Of a stretch of 64,000 nt of DNA, positions 8,862 through 18,430 are shown one piece after another. The translations under genes were made by a program, and so were the position numbers. Source of the stretch: JAFMDF01 sp965277445 (lineage in GTDB: Bacteria; Bacteroidota; Bacteroidia; Chitinophagales; Saprospiraceae); NCBI GenBank assembly GCA_965277445.1, contig CBDICY010000010.1:1-64000 (forward strand), read 5' to 3'. The notes under the pieces are model-generated. The model did no database searches and was not told the DNA's origin. It saw nothing but the letters and a program-made list of their open reading frames with translations. Every line of letters starts with the position of its first letter. Position 1 is the first letter of the stretch.

Positions 8862-9017
8862 CCTGCCTGCCGCAGGCAGGGATTTTATTTTCCCCACGGA
8901 TTTTGTTTACCATGGATATATTATACCACAGATTTTGTTTACCACGGATTTTTCTGTAGCGCAAGCTCTGCTTGGTCTGTCTAATATCCATGATACACAA
9001 AGCGGAGCTTGGCGCTA
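8862..9017. repeat. Compound intergenic palindromes between the PorP and PorE-like genes
   Basis: The 213-bp spacer holds a near-perfect palindrome CCTGCCTGCCGCAGGCAGG (8862-8880), two direct copies of the word GATTTTGTTTACCA (around 8900 and 8931) and an inverted pair TAGCGCAAGCTCTGCTT (8957-8973) with AAGCGGAGCTTGGCGCTA (9000-9017). The GC-rich palindrome stands out from the AT-rich background. These look like REP-type elements lying inside a probable operon. Confidence 0.6.
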
Positions 9018-9029
9018 TAGGCAATTCGT

Positions 9030-9962
9030 TTAAAAGAATCGGAGGTGGTTGATTTGTTCGGCAGTTTCCAATTTTTTGTTAAACACATAAGACAGCATTA
9101 CTTCTACACTTCCATTGGAATAAGAATTTAATTCCGTCATCGTGAAATCGAAGGCGGTCCCGATTCTAAAATTGGGATTGAATTGGTATTGTACTAAGGC
9201 AGAAACGGCGTCACCTAAACGATAATTGGCGCCTACCCAAAAGGCATCCATAAAAATTAGATTGGCATTGATGTCTAATTCAAAAGGGGTTTCTGCGTTG
9301 AAACTTACCATTGCCCCTGGTTGTAATTTAATTGAATTTGTTAGGGACATTAAATAGCCTGTCATTAGGTAATAGGTCCGAAAATCACGGGTAGGACTGA
9401 CTACATCAAAGTCTCTATAAATGGATGTGTTTAATAATTGCGGTAAAGACAACCCTGCATAAAAATTAGATTGTTCGTAATAAATACCTAAACCAAAATT
9501 AGGCGCTACATTTGCCGTTGCCGCTCCCGCAGGAATGGAACTGTCACCAATATCCAATGGGTTGGCTACTGTCCAATCCATCTTGCCTTGCTCTACTCTA
9601 CCGTTGATACCTAGACTTAATTTCCCTTTGCCTTTAGCGACCGAAAAACGATAGGCATAACTTGCTTCTACCGAATTCGACCGCAGCATCCCTACTCTAT
9701 CGGTGGTTACATTTAGCCCAAATCCTGATCGACCTGCAAAAAATGGCGTATGGAAATTTAGGGTGGCGGTAGTTGGCGCACCGTCTAAATTTAGCCATTG
9801 ATTTCGGTATAAGGCCATTGCCGTTGGCACACCCGCCGAACCTGCATAGGCTGCATTAAAAGCTAATTTATTGAATAAAAAATGGGTGTATTGCACATCG
9901 TTTTGGGCGCTTAGTTGGTAAGCAAACGTGGCAATGAATAAGGTGTAGATTAAGTTTCTCAT
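9030..9962 (-). CDS. Type IX secretion membrane protein, PorP/SprF family
   Basis: A 310-residue outer-membrane beta-barrel protein with a signal peptide (cleavage near LSAQ). The N-terminal QNDVQYTHFLFNKLAFNAAYAG segment is the PorP/SprF family signature, and many alternating aromatic/polar strands follow up to the C-terminal region. PorP/SprF proteins partner with individual T9SS cargo proteins that carry type-B C-terminal domains; in Flavobacterium SprF is needed for SprB export. Here the gene sits directly downstream of a giant protein with such a domain, so it is probably the dedicated partner of that cargo. The gene order cargo, PorP, PorE-like on one strand suggests co-transcription, although the spacers contain palindromes. 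Confidence 0.92.
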   Translation of the reverse strand: MRNLIYTLFIATFAYQLSAQNDVQYTHFLFNKLAFNAAYAGSAGVPTAMALYRNQWLNLDGAPTTATLNFHTPFFAGRSGFGLNVTTDRVGMLRSNSVEASYAYRFSVAKGKGKLSLGINGRVEQGKMDWTVANPLDIGDSSIPAGAATANVAPNFGLGIYYEQSNFYAGLSLPQLLNTSIYRDFDVVSPTRDFRTYYLMTGYLMSLTNSIKLQPGAMVSFNAETPFELDINANLIFMDAFWVGANYRLGDAVSALVQYQFNPNFRIGTAFDFTMTELNSYSNGSVEVMLSYVFNKKLETAEQINHLRFF

Positions 9963-9975
9963 ATTTATTTTTTAT

Positions 9976-10096
9976 TGGTAGTAAAGCCTTCAGGCTTTCC
10001 CGTCAAAAGCCTTTAGGCCTGACTCTACGAAGATAATTAAGCAAAACATTCCGACCTGAAGGTCGGTGACAGGAAAGCCTAAAGGCTTTACTACCA
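9976..10096. repeat. Inverted repeat with CCGACCTGAAGGTCGG module
   Basis: Arms of 25 nt at 9976-10000 and 10072-10096 (TGGTAGTAAAGCCTT... and its inverse) differ at one position. Inside is the palindrome CCGACCTGAAGGTCGG at 10051-10066. The right half of this element recurs at 49827-49876. The hairpin lies between the giant cargo gene and porP and could act as a processing site or attenuator. Confidence 0.75.
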
Positions 10097-10117
10097 GTTT
10101 ATTTTACTTGATTACAC

Positions 10118-13100
10118 CTACCGCACAATTGTAAAATATCCTTGCATCGCTTCTCCTTTCGTATCCATTTGCAACAGATAGAAATAAGTGCCATTTGGTA
10201 ATGGGTTGCCATTATAAGTACCGCCCCAATCGTTTTTATAAGTAGCTGTTTCATAGACTAAATCGCCCCAACGATTAAAGACTTTTAATTGACTATTTGG
10301 GTCAGACGCTACGCAGGGGATTCGCAAAAAGTCATTCATGCCATCGTTATTAGGAGTAATGACATTTGGCGCAAAACAATCTTCATTATTGCCACTATCA
10401 ACTACTTTGACTTGAACGGTCGCTATATCACATTTATCTGGACATAACTCATTACAGATTTCGTATTCAAAAACATCTGTACCAAAAAAGTTGGTCGTAG
10501 GGGTGTATTCCGCTCTGCCATTTTCAAAAGTCAAGATGCCATTTTCTGGTTCGGTCATTAGGCCAATTGAAAGGTCTGAAACGTTTGCAATGACATCATT
10601 TTCAAGGACACTTGCTCCTTCTAACACACTATTTAATTCAATGGTATAAATATCATCCTGTGCTTGAAGGACACTCGCTTCCTGTTGAATGACTAAAGAA
10701 TCTCTGGAATAATTTTCACAGCCTTTATAAGATAAAGTCCAATAAATAGTATTCATTCCTGCTGGTACATTTAGTAAAATAGTCGATGGATTTAATGGAT
10801 CTACAATGGCTAGATTGGCATCTGTAGTCCATTGACCTGTTCCCATCATCGGCTGAATGGCTTCAATGCTTAACTCATTTTCGTCACAAGCATTCATGAC
10901 CTCCTCCATAATAAAAGCTAGTTCATTTGGAATGGCGTTGACTTCTAAAGCTACTTGATTTGACACTTCACTTGTACAACCATCTTGCGTTACCACCGCA
11001 TATAACGAACCGCTATTGTTGGTTGTTAAGTCTGCTTGTAGGAATTGAGGTTCGGTAGTCGTTCCTAAACTGATGTCAGAATCGGCAGTAAACCATTCAT
11101 ATTGAACAGCCGTTCCTTCTGGAAAAACAGTTGGTTTGGTTACTACTAATTCAACCGTTTCGCCTTCGCATTTCTGAGCAGCATCAATGATTAAATTAGG
11201 CGTCTCTGGTTTAGCGTTTACTTGAATGGCTACCTCATTCGTTAGAATCGGGCAAACATTTGATGTAATTACCGCATAGTAATTTCCCGCATCTGCGGCA
11301 GTAATACCAGCAATACTTGGATTGGGTACTTGTGCCGAAAAACCGTTTGGGCCAAACCATTCATAGGTTGCACCAATCATAAAAGGTACATTTAAAGAGA
11401 CGGTTTCGCCTTCACAAATCGGACTATCCAATCCCGTAGAAGCAGTAGCAATGAGGACAACAGTAGGCGCTTGGACTATTACGCTGCCGACGTTAGATGG
11501 CGGTGTACTACAGCCATCTACTGTTAGCACGGCATAATAAGTTCCGTTAGTCGCCTCCGATAAGTTGGTAAGGGTGTAAATAGGATGAGTGCTCGTCCCG
11601 ACTCGTTCATCTGTCTGGACATGATACCAACTATATACTGCCTCACTACTACTGGAAATCTCCTGTGGATTATTGATCTTTAAAGTTGCTTCGCCGCCAA
11701 AACATTGGGCGTCGGCTACAACTGATAATTCGGGGGTATTGGGCATTGCTGCCACTTGAATGGTAATCGGTTCACTAGCTCTTGAACAACCTGCTTTTTC
11801 TCTCACCAAATAATAGTCTCCGCTTATGACAGCAGGTGCATTTTCAATAATTAAACTATTGGTGGTATTGTCTAGTATTCCGTTTGGACCGAACCATTGA
11901 TAATTTACATCTGCTTCAAAAGGAACGGCTAAATTGACTTGTGTGCCTTCGCAAACTGGACTTACACTTGCTTCGGCATTACTTAAAATCGTTACTTGGG
12001 CTAATCCTGGCTGGGTATTAATCGTTTGAATATTTGAATTTTCGGAAGCACAACCATCTAGCGTCAATACACTATAATAATCGCCATCGTCTATATTTTC
12101 TAAGCTTTCAATTTCCCAAGTTATCCCTTCTGTCGTGGTGACTATTTCATTGTTCGTCGCATTATACCAATCAACACTTAGGTCACTATTTAGATCAATA
12201 TTATCTACGTTCGTTAAACTGATGCTGACATCTTCTCCTGTACACGGATTGGCATTATCCAACACAATAATTGGATCGACTGGTTTTGGATTGACTTGTA
12301 CCTCAATCGCCTCACTTGTAGAAGTGCAACCGTCTATCGTTACCACAAAAGTATAAGTTCCATTTACCGCTGGTGTGGCGTTCCTAAAAGAAGTACTAGC
12401 CTCATCCGTCAATAACCCATTAGGTCCGTACCATTCATAAGTGGCATTGCTAAATAAAGAGCCTGATAACATCACCAAATCTCCTGCACAAGCAGGTTCA
12501 GTAGGTGTTGCCGAAGAACTCGCATTAACGATTACGCTTGGTTGAATCTCAATTGTTTGCACATTAGATGGTGCAGAAGTACACCCCGCTAAACTGACTT
12601 CAACATAATAATCTCCATTATTTTCCGCTTGTAAATTCAGCAAATCTAAGGCAGGAGAAAGTGTCGTACTAATTGGGGTATTTCGACCAATCGTATACCA
12701 ATTAAAACGTAAGGATTCATTTTCAGCATAACTTACAGGTTCTATAATTTTCAGGGTAGCCGATGCTCCCTCACATTGTTTTTCGTCCTCCATTTTCAAG
12801 GTCGGTTGCGTTGGTTTGGTATTAACCGTAACTGCCACCTCATTCGTTTGTATCGAACAACCACCAAAGGTTACTAGAGCACTATAATTTCCATTATTTA
12901 CAAAAGAAGCATCGACAATAGCAGGATTGGCTCGATCTGAGGTAAAATTATTTGGGCCTGTCCATTCGTAAGTTGCACCTTCTTGAAAAGGGACAGATAA
13001 TTGTACCGTTTCGCCTTCACAAGCGGGATTTAAAATCGTTGCAGAAGAAGTTGCAACGGGGCTTTCTATCGGTGTTTTTACTTGCACAATCTCTGCATTA

Positions 13101-16100
13101 GAAATACTTGATGCGCAACCATTGACCGCAACAACTGCGGAATAAATACCTGCATCAATCGCTTTCGTTTCTTCTACTAATAAAGTAGCAATATTGGTTG
13201 TATCTACTACTATAGGACCACCATCTGTTTCTTTAAACCAAATATATTCAACTACTTCGCCAGAATAGGTATTTACTTCTAGAGCTAATGCCTCCCCTGC
13301 ACACAGTCTATCTTTAGCAACATTTAAAGTAGGCGCTAATGGCTTTTCCATTAAGTCAAGTACTACTTTTAGCGGTTCAGATTGACAACCTCTTACAGTC
13401 TCTAAGGTCAATTCATAGGTACCGCTTGCCTCTTTTCTTGTATCTGTTAAGTCCACAGGAAAAGTAGTATTGGCATACGCTTTTTCTTCAAATTCAAAAT
13501 CATTTGGTCCTGTCCATTGAAAAACAATCATTTCATTAAAAGCGGTATCTCCGCTCGCACTTAATTGGATGGGGGCTCCTTCGCAAAATTGTCCAGCACC
13601 CATTGGTTGAACAGGCATTGGTGTATTCCTAGGATTACAGGTATAGGTTAAAAAATTATCTATTGCATTCGTTAAGGAAACAGGACAAGGTATTCCACCT
13701 GGGCATTCTTCTTGATCTAATATTAAATCATCATCCGAATCCAAATCATCTACATCGGGTAAAGTATCGCCATCCGTATTGATACAAGGCCAACCTTCTG
13801 GACATTCGTAACTGTCTAAAATTCCATCTCCATCTCTATCTATATCCTGAAAGTCTGGTTTTAAATCCGTATCTGTATCTTCTGGGTTGGAAATAACTTG
13901 AATCGGTGTTCCTTCACCATCGGCAGTAGTTTGTCCGTTTGCATTGACAACTGGAATTCCTGTTCCTACTTTTCCATCGGCATCCAAATCTGGTTGGTCT
14001 GCTTCGTCCACATCATTAATACCATCATTATCGGCATCTAAATCTCTAAAATCTGCCGCCTCCGCCTCGTCCGTATTCGTTGGTTTAGAAGTAGGTTGTA
14101 ATGGGGTATTATCTTGATCAGAAATTGCTTGTCCGTTTACATCAACTATTGGCATTCCTGCTCCAATGATCCCATCATTATCAATGTCTGTTTTAACACT
14201 TTCTGCCACATCATTAATGCCATCATTATCTGAGTCTAAATCATGCCAATCGGGTACACCGTCTATATCTGTATCTGGTGGTAATGGTATGGCTACACCA
14301 GTATTAACTGGATCAAGTATTGGCGTTAAGCCAGTATAGGAAACAACGGGAGGATTTCCGTTTCCATCATCTATCCGTCCATCATTATTGCTGTCTGCAA
14401 ATCCAAAGTTAGCTTCTGCCACATCATTTATTCCATCATTATCTGAATCCAAATCATCATGATCAGGCACGCCATCATTATCTACATCAAAACGAGTATA
14501 ATTTTCAAAAGCAGTAAAAGCATCAGGATCCGACGCAATGACGTTAAACAATCCATTTTGTCCAAAAAAAGAAGGGTCCCCGTCTATGACACCATCCCCA
14601 TCTGCATCTTTTTGTAAGTGTCCTGCTTCTACCAAATCTGTGATTCCATCGTTATCTGAATCTAAATCTAAGTGGTCTGGCACGCCATCCCCATCAGTAT
14701 CATAAATCGCATTAACGGTATCGCACATCCCATCCTCGTTCGCATCCACACAGTCATTATTGACCGCTGGATCAGAACTATCTATATAATTGGGAATATT
14801 GTCGTCATCCGCATCCGCCGTTGGATCTAATCCATTGGGAAAACAGACGAAATCTCCTTCTGGGTTGCAGTATTCTGAAAAGTCCGCTACGCCATCATTA
14901 TCATCATCTAAATCTATAAAATCGGGAATTAAATCTCGATCATAATCCAGTATAGGTTGACTACAGTCGGTAATAATATCTATAGAAAAACCTCCATTCT
15001 CGGAAGAACTATATTCGGTATAAGACCAATAATCTAATAGGCGGTTATTGCCAAATTTATTGTCATAAGTATAAGGCTCAACTGTTGCTCTGGCATTGCC
15101 AGTTTCGCCATCGCCACTCACACCTCCGCCAATCGTCGAATGGTCATAAAAATATTCTTTAGAAGGACTCTCTTGTCCATTTAATCGGGTAAAAGAAACA
15201 CCGCCAGGATTATTTTCCACATCCAACATCATAATATGGATTTCTCCACCTCGCATTTCTAATTTATAATTCACACGTAAATTAACGGTTGCCGCTACTA
15301 CATTTCCTTCGCCATCTTTTCCATCCCACTCAATCGTATTTGTTCCCGCTTCTACTCTTCTAAAGTATACTCTATCAACTACATCCTCAAACACTCCATT
15401 TTCGTTTAAATCTAAAGTGATTTTTGCCGTTCCACTTGTACTGACTTCAAAGTTTATAAGTCCACCTTTTCCCTCTTCCGTCACATTGTCTAAGGTACAA
15501 ATGCTATTACTTTGCTTAATTCCTTTAAAACTAACATTTTCAAATTTAGGATCAACTTCTACTAATTCTCGAAACAACCATGTCGTATGCGTATTAAATG
15601 TTTGCACGTCCGTTACCATAGCCTCGGTAGGCATATTTGGATCAGGTTGATTAAAGAATATTTTGTTATTAATTAAACTCCCCTCATCTTCTGATTGCGG
15701 TTCGTACAAATATTTATTACCTACCGTCCATCCTTGTGTCAATCCAGATCTATTATAGTCTGTTTGTTCAGCAGACTGGTAACAAGGCGAACCGTCTGGT
15801 CTTACTAAACCAACCGAGTTGGAAAAGATAGGAAATCCCCAAGGGTCAGTATCTTTGAAATCTATTCGATATTGAAAACCGTCCTTCGTTAAAATATAAA
15901 AAGAAGGAGAAGTCATAATATCATTTCCATTTTGAATAGAAATATACTCATTGGAATACACTCGACCTTCCAACATATTCCCGCCCATATTAGCCGCGCC
16001 ATTTTGAGAAACGGTAATGTCCCAAGCTAATACTACCCGCTGACCAACAGGTTGATCAAAACGATCCCAGACCGCATTGTTTAATAAGTTATCAAAAGCA

Positions 16101-16540
16101 TCTTGACTATAATTTGGATATTCAAATTTAATGGTCCAAACACCGCTTTGCCCTGTTCCTACATTTACAATCGCAGGGGTATATCCCGTTCCATTCGTCG
16201 TTCCTCCACCAGTTGGCCCTGCTAATTCTTCAATATCATTATTTATAAGCCCTATGTTATCTTCTCCATTAAATACATAATGTAACTGTCCATCGGGTCG
16301 ATAAACAGTAATGAACCCTCCAGAAATTCCAACATGACTCGTTCCCAAATTAATCGTTTCTCCTTCGGCAACATACACTTTTAATTGCTGACTTTGTTCC
16401 GCATTGAAAAACAAACGATAACCAGGATAATCTCTAAAATCTTTAGATCCTTCTGCTTGTAAATTGCTTAAACTACCTACTAACAAAGTAATCCATAAAC
16501 TCCATTTTAGCCAATTAAAAAGTAAAAATTGTTTTTTCAT
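10118..16540 (-). CDS. Giant T9SS cargo protein: TSP3 repeats, ten Ig-like domains, gliding-motility C-terminal domain
   Basis: A 2140-residue secreted protein. ATG 16540 is preferred over TTG 16546. After a signal peptide and a large N-terminal region (about 30-535), nine or so calcium-binding thrombospondin type-3 style repeats follow (about 540-955; units such as DTDGDGVPDHLDLDSDNDG). Ten Ig-like domains occupy about 975-1870, each with a Cys pair (CEG/CAG near the start); they alternate between a type with a GPNG-like turn after Trp and a type without it, giving five two-domain units of about 178 residues. An Ig/cadherin-like domain with LENDV follows, then the type-B sorting domain (CFAPNVITPNNDGMNDFLRI, VFNRWGDLVYE, PNGTYFYLLQM). 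It is predicted to be a cell-surface adhesin or filament exported by T9SS together with the adjacent PorP/SprF. Confidence 0.92.
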   Translation of the reverse strand: MKKQFLLFNWLKWSLWITLLVGSLSNLQAEGSKDFRDYPGYRLFFNAEQSQQLKVYVAEGETINLGTSHVGISGGFITVYRPDGQLHYVFNGEDNIGLINNDIEELAGPTGGGTTNGTGYTPAIVNVGTGQSGVWTIKFEYPNYSQDAFDNLLNNAVWDRFDQPVGQRVVLAWDITVSQNGAANMGGNMLEGRVYSNEYISIQNGNDIMTSPSFYILTKDGFQYRIDFKDTDPWGFPIFSNSVGLVRPDGSPCYQSAEQTDYNRSGLTQGWTVGNKYLYEPQSEDEGSLINNKIFFNQPDPNMPTEAMVTDVQTFNTHTTWLFRELVEVDPKFENVSFKGIKQSNSICTLDNVTEEGKGGLINFEVSTSGTAKITLDLNENGVFEDVVDRVYFRRVEAGTNTIEWDGKDGEGNVVAATVNLRVNYKLEMRGGEIHIMMLDVENNPGGVSFTRLNGQESPSKEYFYDHSTIGGGVSGDGETGNARATVEPYTYDNKFGNNRLLDYWSYTEYSSSENGGFSIDIITDCSQPILDYDRDLIPDFIDLDDDNDGVADFSEYCNPEGDFVCFPNGLDPTADADDDNIPNYIDSSDPAVNNDCVDANEDGMCDTVNAIYDTDGDGVPDHLDLDSDNDGITDLVEAGHLQKDADGDGVIDGDPSFFGQNGLFNVIASDPDAFTAFENYTRFDVDNDGVPDHDDLDSDNDGINDVAEANFGFADSNNDGRIDDGNGNPPVVSYTGLTPILDPVNTGVAIPLPPDTDIDGVPDWHDLDSDNDGINDVAESVKTDIDNDGIIGAGMPIVDVNGQAISDQDNTPLQPTSKPTNTDEAEAADFRDLDADNDGINDVDEADQPDLDADGKVGTGIPVVNANGQTTADGEGTPIQVISNPEDTDTDLKPDFQDIDRDGDGILDSYECPEGWPCINTDGDTLPDVDDLDSDDDLILDQEECPGGIPCPVSLTNAIDNFLTYTCNPRNTPMPVQPMGAGQFCEGAPIQLSASGDTAFNEMIVFQWTGPNDFEFEEKAYANTTFPVDLTDTRKEASGTYELTLETVRGCQSEPLKVVLDLMEKPLAPTLNVAKDRLCAGEALALEVNTYSGEVVEYIWFKETDGGPIVVDTTNIATLLVEETKAIDAGIYSAVVAVNGCASSISNAEIVQVKTPIESPVATSSATILNPACEGETVQLSVPFQEGATYEWTGPNNFTSDRANPAIVDASFVNNGNYSALVTFGGCSIQTNEVAVTVNTKPTQPTLKMEDEKQCEGASATLKIIEPVSYAENESLRFNWYTIGRNTPISTTLSPALDLLNLQAENNGDYYVEVSLAGCTSAPSNVQTIEIQPSVIVNASSSATPTEPACAGDLVMLSGSLFSNATYEWYGPNGLLTDEASTSFRNATPAVNGTYTFVVTIDGCTSTSEAIEVQVNPKPVDPIIVLDNANPCTGEDVSISLTNVDNIDLNSDLSVDWYNATNNEIVTTTEGITWEIESLENIDDGDYYSVLTLDGCASENSNIQTINTQPGLAQVTILSNAEASVSPVCEGTQVNLAVPFEADVNYQWFGPNGILDNTTNSLIIENAPAVISGDYYLVREKAGCSRASEPITIQVAAMPNTPELSVVADAQCFGGEATLKINNPQEISSSSEAVYSWYHVQTDERVGTSTHPIYTLTNLSEATNGTYYAVLTVDGCSTPPSNVGSVIVQAPTVVLIATASTGLDSPICEGETVSLNVPFMIGATYEWFGPNGFSAQVPNPSIAGITAADAGNYYAVITSNVCPILTNEVAIQVNAKPETPNLIIDAAQKCEGETVELVVTKPTVFPEGTAVQYEWFTADSDISLGTTTEPQFLQADLTTNNSGSLYAVVTQDGCTSEVSNQVALEVNAIPNELAFIMEEVMNACDENELSIEAIQPMMGTGQWTTDANLAIVDPLNPSTILLNVPAGMNTIYWTLSYKGCENYSRDSLVIQQEASVLQAQDDIYTIELNSVLEGASVLENDVIANVSDLSIGLMTEPENGILTFENGRAEYTPTTNFFGTDVFEYEICNELCPDKCDIATVQVKVVDSGNNEDCFAPNVITPNNDGMNDFLRIPCVASDPNSQLKVFNRWGDLVYETATYKNDWGGTYNGNPLPNGTYFYLLQMDTKGEAMQGYFTIVR

Positions 16541-17032
16541 AGTCAATATTATAATTAGTCATTAGCCATTCATAAGTAGACAATGGTCTACTAAGTAGTT
16601 ACTAATAGTCTCTTTTAGTTTTGTAAAAGTTGTTTTGGTAGATTATGCGAATTGTAAAATAGCAGTTGACCAGCTAATATTTTGGTCCTTTAATTCCTAT
16701 TGAGTGTGGTAAATGCTTCAATTGCTGCTAAACTTCAAATTACTAGATACCCATCGAGCATGAAGTTTTTAATGATTGAGCATTTATAAAGAAAGGTTAA
16801 AAGAAATGAAAATTAAATTGCTTGACACATATTCATAATAAACAAATATGATACCAATTAGGAATTTTATTAATTTGAGTGAAAGTTTTGATGATCTCTC
16901 CCTACCTTTAACTTCGTTAGAAATTTAGGAACAAAACCTGATTGTATTAAACTTTATTCGGCGAAAGGCAAAGGGTGAGAGGGCTGCCCTACAAATAGTT
17001 TCAGAATAACCACTATTAAATTGACATAGTTT
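16541..17032. other. Divergent intergenic region, 490 bp
   Basis: This spacer separates the minus-strand giant gene from the plus-strand lipoprotein gene, so promoters for both should lie here. I see no clear TAnnTTTG box in either direction. At 16956-16982 there is a fragment related to the CGGCAAAGGGC repeat family (TTCGGCGAAAGGCAAAGGG). No small gene is supported. Confidence 0.4.
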
Positions 17033-17533
17033 ATGAAAAATAACAATCTACTGTACTTAATGCTTTTAAGTCTTTTGATCGGTATGAACAGCTGCAAAAA
17101 TTCAACTACAAATTCACAAGCCGAAGCATTACTACAAGCCTACCTCAACACCGATTACCAAGTCTACCCTACTCTATCCAAAATACTTCATATTCGCATT
17201 AATCAACACAATATCGAGTTAGATCAATTCTTAGAAGGGCATGAATCATGGGCCTATATTACTGCTTGGAATCCCAACTCTAAGGCATTACCCGCAGCCG
17301 AGAATGAGCAACGAAACCGGACTTTAGTCCAAGAACTACAAGCAAAAGGATTCACTTATTACCCAGGCAAAGGTGTACCAAATGAAGGAGATTGGATACC
17401 TGAAGAAAGTTTTTTAATTCTTGACTTATCTAAAAAAAATGCGCTGCAAATGGGGCAAAAATATGGACAAAAAGCCATTGTTTGGGGGCATGTCAATACC
17501 AAGGCAGCATTACTTTTTTGTTTGCCCAATTAA
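17033..17533 (+). CDS. DUF3293 domain lipoprotein
   Basis: A 166-residue protein with a lipoprotein signal peptide (LLIGMNSC, lipidated Cys about residue 21). The rest matches the DUF3293 pattern: YITAWNPNS, the ENEQRNRTLVQEL helix, GVPNEGDWIPEESFLIL and a terminal Gly-Gln-Lys-Ala strand. DUF3293 proteins are small and of unknown function; most are cytosolic, so the lipoprotein form is a slight departure. It is followed by an unrelated barrel protein gene, with a dispersed repeat element (17642-17669) in the gap. Confidence 0.8.
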   Translation: MKNNNLLYLMLLSLLIGMNSCKNSTTNSQAEALLQAYLNTDYQVYPTLSKILHIRINQHNIELDQFLEGHESWAYITAWNPNSKALPAAENEQRNRTLVQELQAKGFTYYPGKGVPNEGDWIPEESFLILDLSKKNALQMGQKYGQKAIVWGHVNTKAALLFCLPN

Positions 17534-17641
17534 CCCCACTTGCCTTCCCATTAACCCCATCGTCCCAAAACATCTCCATTTCAGCCCATTCTGTTTTCCG
17601 AAATTGACTGTTATCCAATAGGCTACTAAATTGGTTAATGC

Positions 17642-17669
17642 TACCCATCTTTCGTACCTACGGCACGTT
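17642..17669. repeat. Dispersed 28-bp repeat, CGTACCTACGGCACG family
   Basis: This 28-bp unit contains CGTACCTACGGCACG and is preceded by TACCCATCTTT. It matches the right arm of the hairpin at 61600-61627 with one difference. It is one of five copies of the core seen in the window. Confidence 0.75.
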
Positions 17670-17715
17670 GGGGTCAAATTTCAATTACGCCTAACACTAA
17701 GTTAAAAATAAGTAT

Positions 17716-18318
17716 ATGAAAATAGCATACCATTTCTTTTTATCCTTCATCTTCTTTACCTTCAATGGTTCGGCTCAATCAAAACGTGCTATTTTTTTGC
17801 AGGCTGGATATACCTTTAATAATAGCATTGTCTTAAAAGAGGAAATAGTGCAGGCATCTAAAGGGTATAGCATAGATGCGGGTTTTACTTATCGCTTCTT
17901 TTCCCGCCAATGGATGACTTCAGAAATTGGGATTTCTGGAAAAATAATTTTTGCAACGGGTCGCATGCAACAACATACTTTTCAGGCGGCGACCTTTCGA
18001 TTAACCGTTCCCTTAAAATTTGTCGTTCCTATTCCCTATACCAAATTCGCCATTGCGAGTGGATTCCTTTTTCAAAATAATGTGGATTTTACAGAATTTG
18101 ATTTTAGGTTAAGGGATAAATATTCATGGCGCGTTAATTATGCTTTAGAAGGAAGATATTTGTTGAACCCGACAACCAATTTACTAATTGCTTGGCATAG
18201 TAATCTTCGCAATATCCCCGATCCCTATTTTGTTAATGACCCTAAAATGGCTATCGTTATTGGGTTAACGAAGGCGATTGGTTTAAAAAAAAGGGCTAAA
18301 AAGGAGAAGGATGATTGA
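17716..18318 (+). CDS. Small outer-membrane beta-barrel protein, hypothetical
   Basis: A 200-residue protein with a signal peptide (MKIAYHFFLSFIFFTFNGSAQ). The mature part alternates hydrophobic and polar residues in strand-like segments (SYSIDAGFTYRFF, FRLTVPLKFVVPI, WRVNYALEGRYLL), as in small outer-membrane barrels of Bacteroidota. It ends in a short lysine-rich tail (KKRAKKEKDD), which is unusual because barrel proteins commonly end on an aromatic strand residue. No specific family is recognised. Its stop codon is inside the left arm of a terminator-like inverted repeat. Confidence 0.6.
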   Translation: MKIAYHFFLSFIFFTFNGSAQSKRAIFLQAGYTFNNSIVLKEEIVQASKGYSIDAGFTYRFFSRQWMTSEIGISGKIIFATGRMQQHTFQAATFRLTVPLKFVVPIPYTKFAIASGFLFQNNVDFTEFDFRLRDKYSWRVNYALEGRYLLNPTTNLLIAWHSNLRNIPDPYFVNDPKMAIVIGLTKAIGLKKRAKKEKDD

Positions 18319-18384
18319 CCTTCAGTCAACCTGTTATCTTTTTGAAAGTTACTTTTTTTGGTTGACTAAAGGTCAACCATCCTT
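18307..18384. terminator. Long inverted repeat overlapping the stop codon of the barrel gene
   Basis: Arms of 24 nt (18307-18330 and 18361-18384) made of the words AAGGATG, TTGACCTT and AGTCAAC match with two differences. A T7 run lies in the loop. The TGA stop of the upstream gene (18316-18318) lies in the left arm. Confidence 0.65.
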
Positions 18385-18430
18385 TTCGATTTTAAGCAAA
18401 AATTAATTGTCAAGTATCTAAAATAAACCC

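Noticed and set aside
8817..8897. N-terminal extension of the PorE-like protein
   Set aside because: The extra 27 residues translate the GC palindrome at 8862-8880, and a proper signal peptide begins at ATG 8816.
16815..16855. A sigma70-like TTGACA...TATGAT promoter
   Set aside because: The spacing is 19 nt and Bacteroidota use a different consensus; it is probably a chance match in AT-rich sequence.
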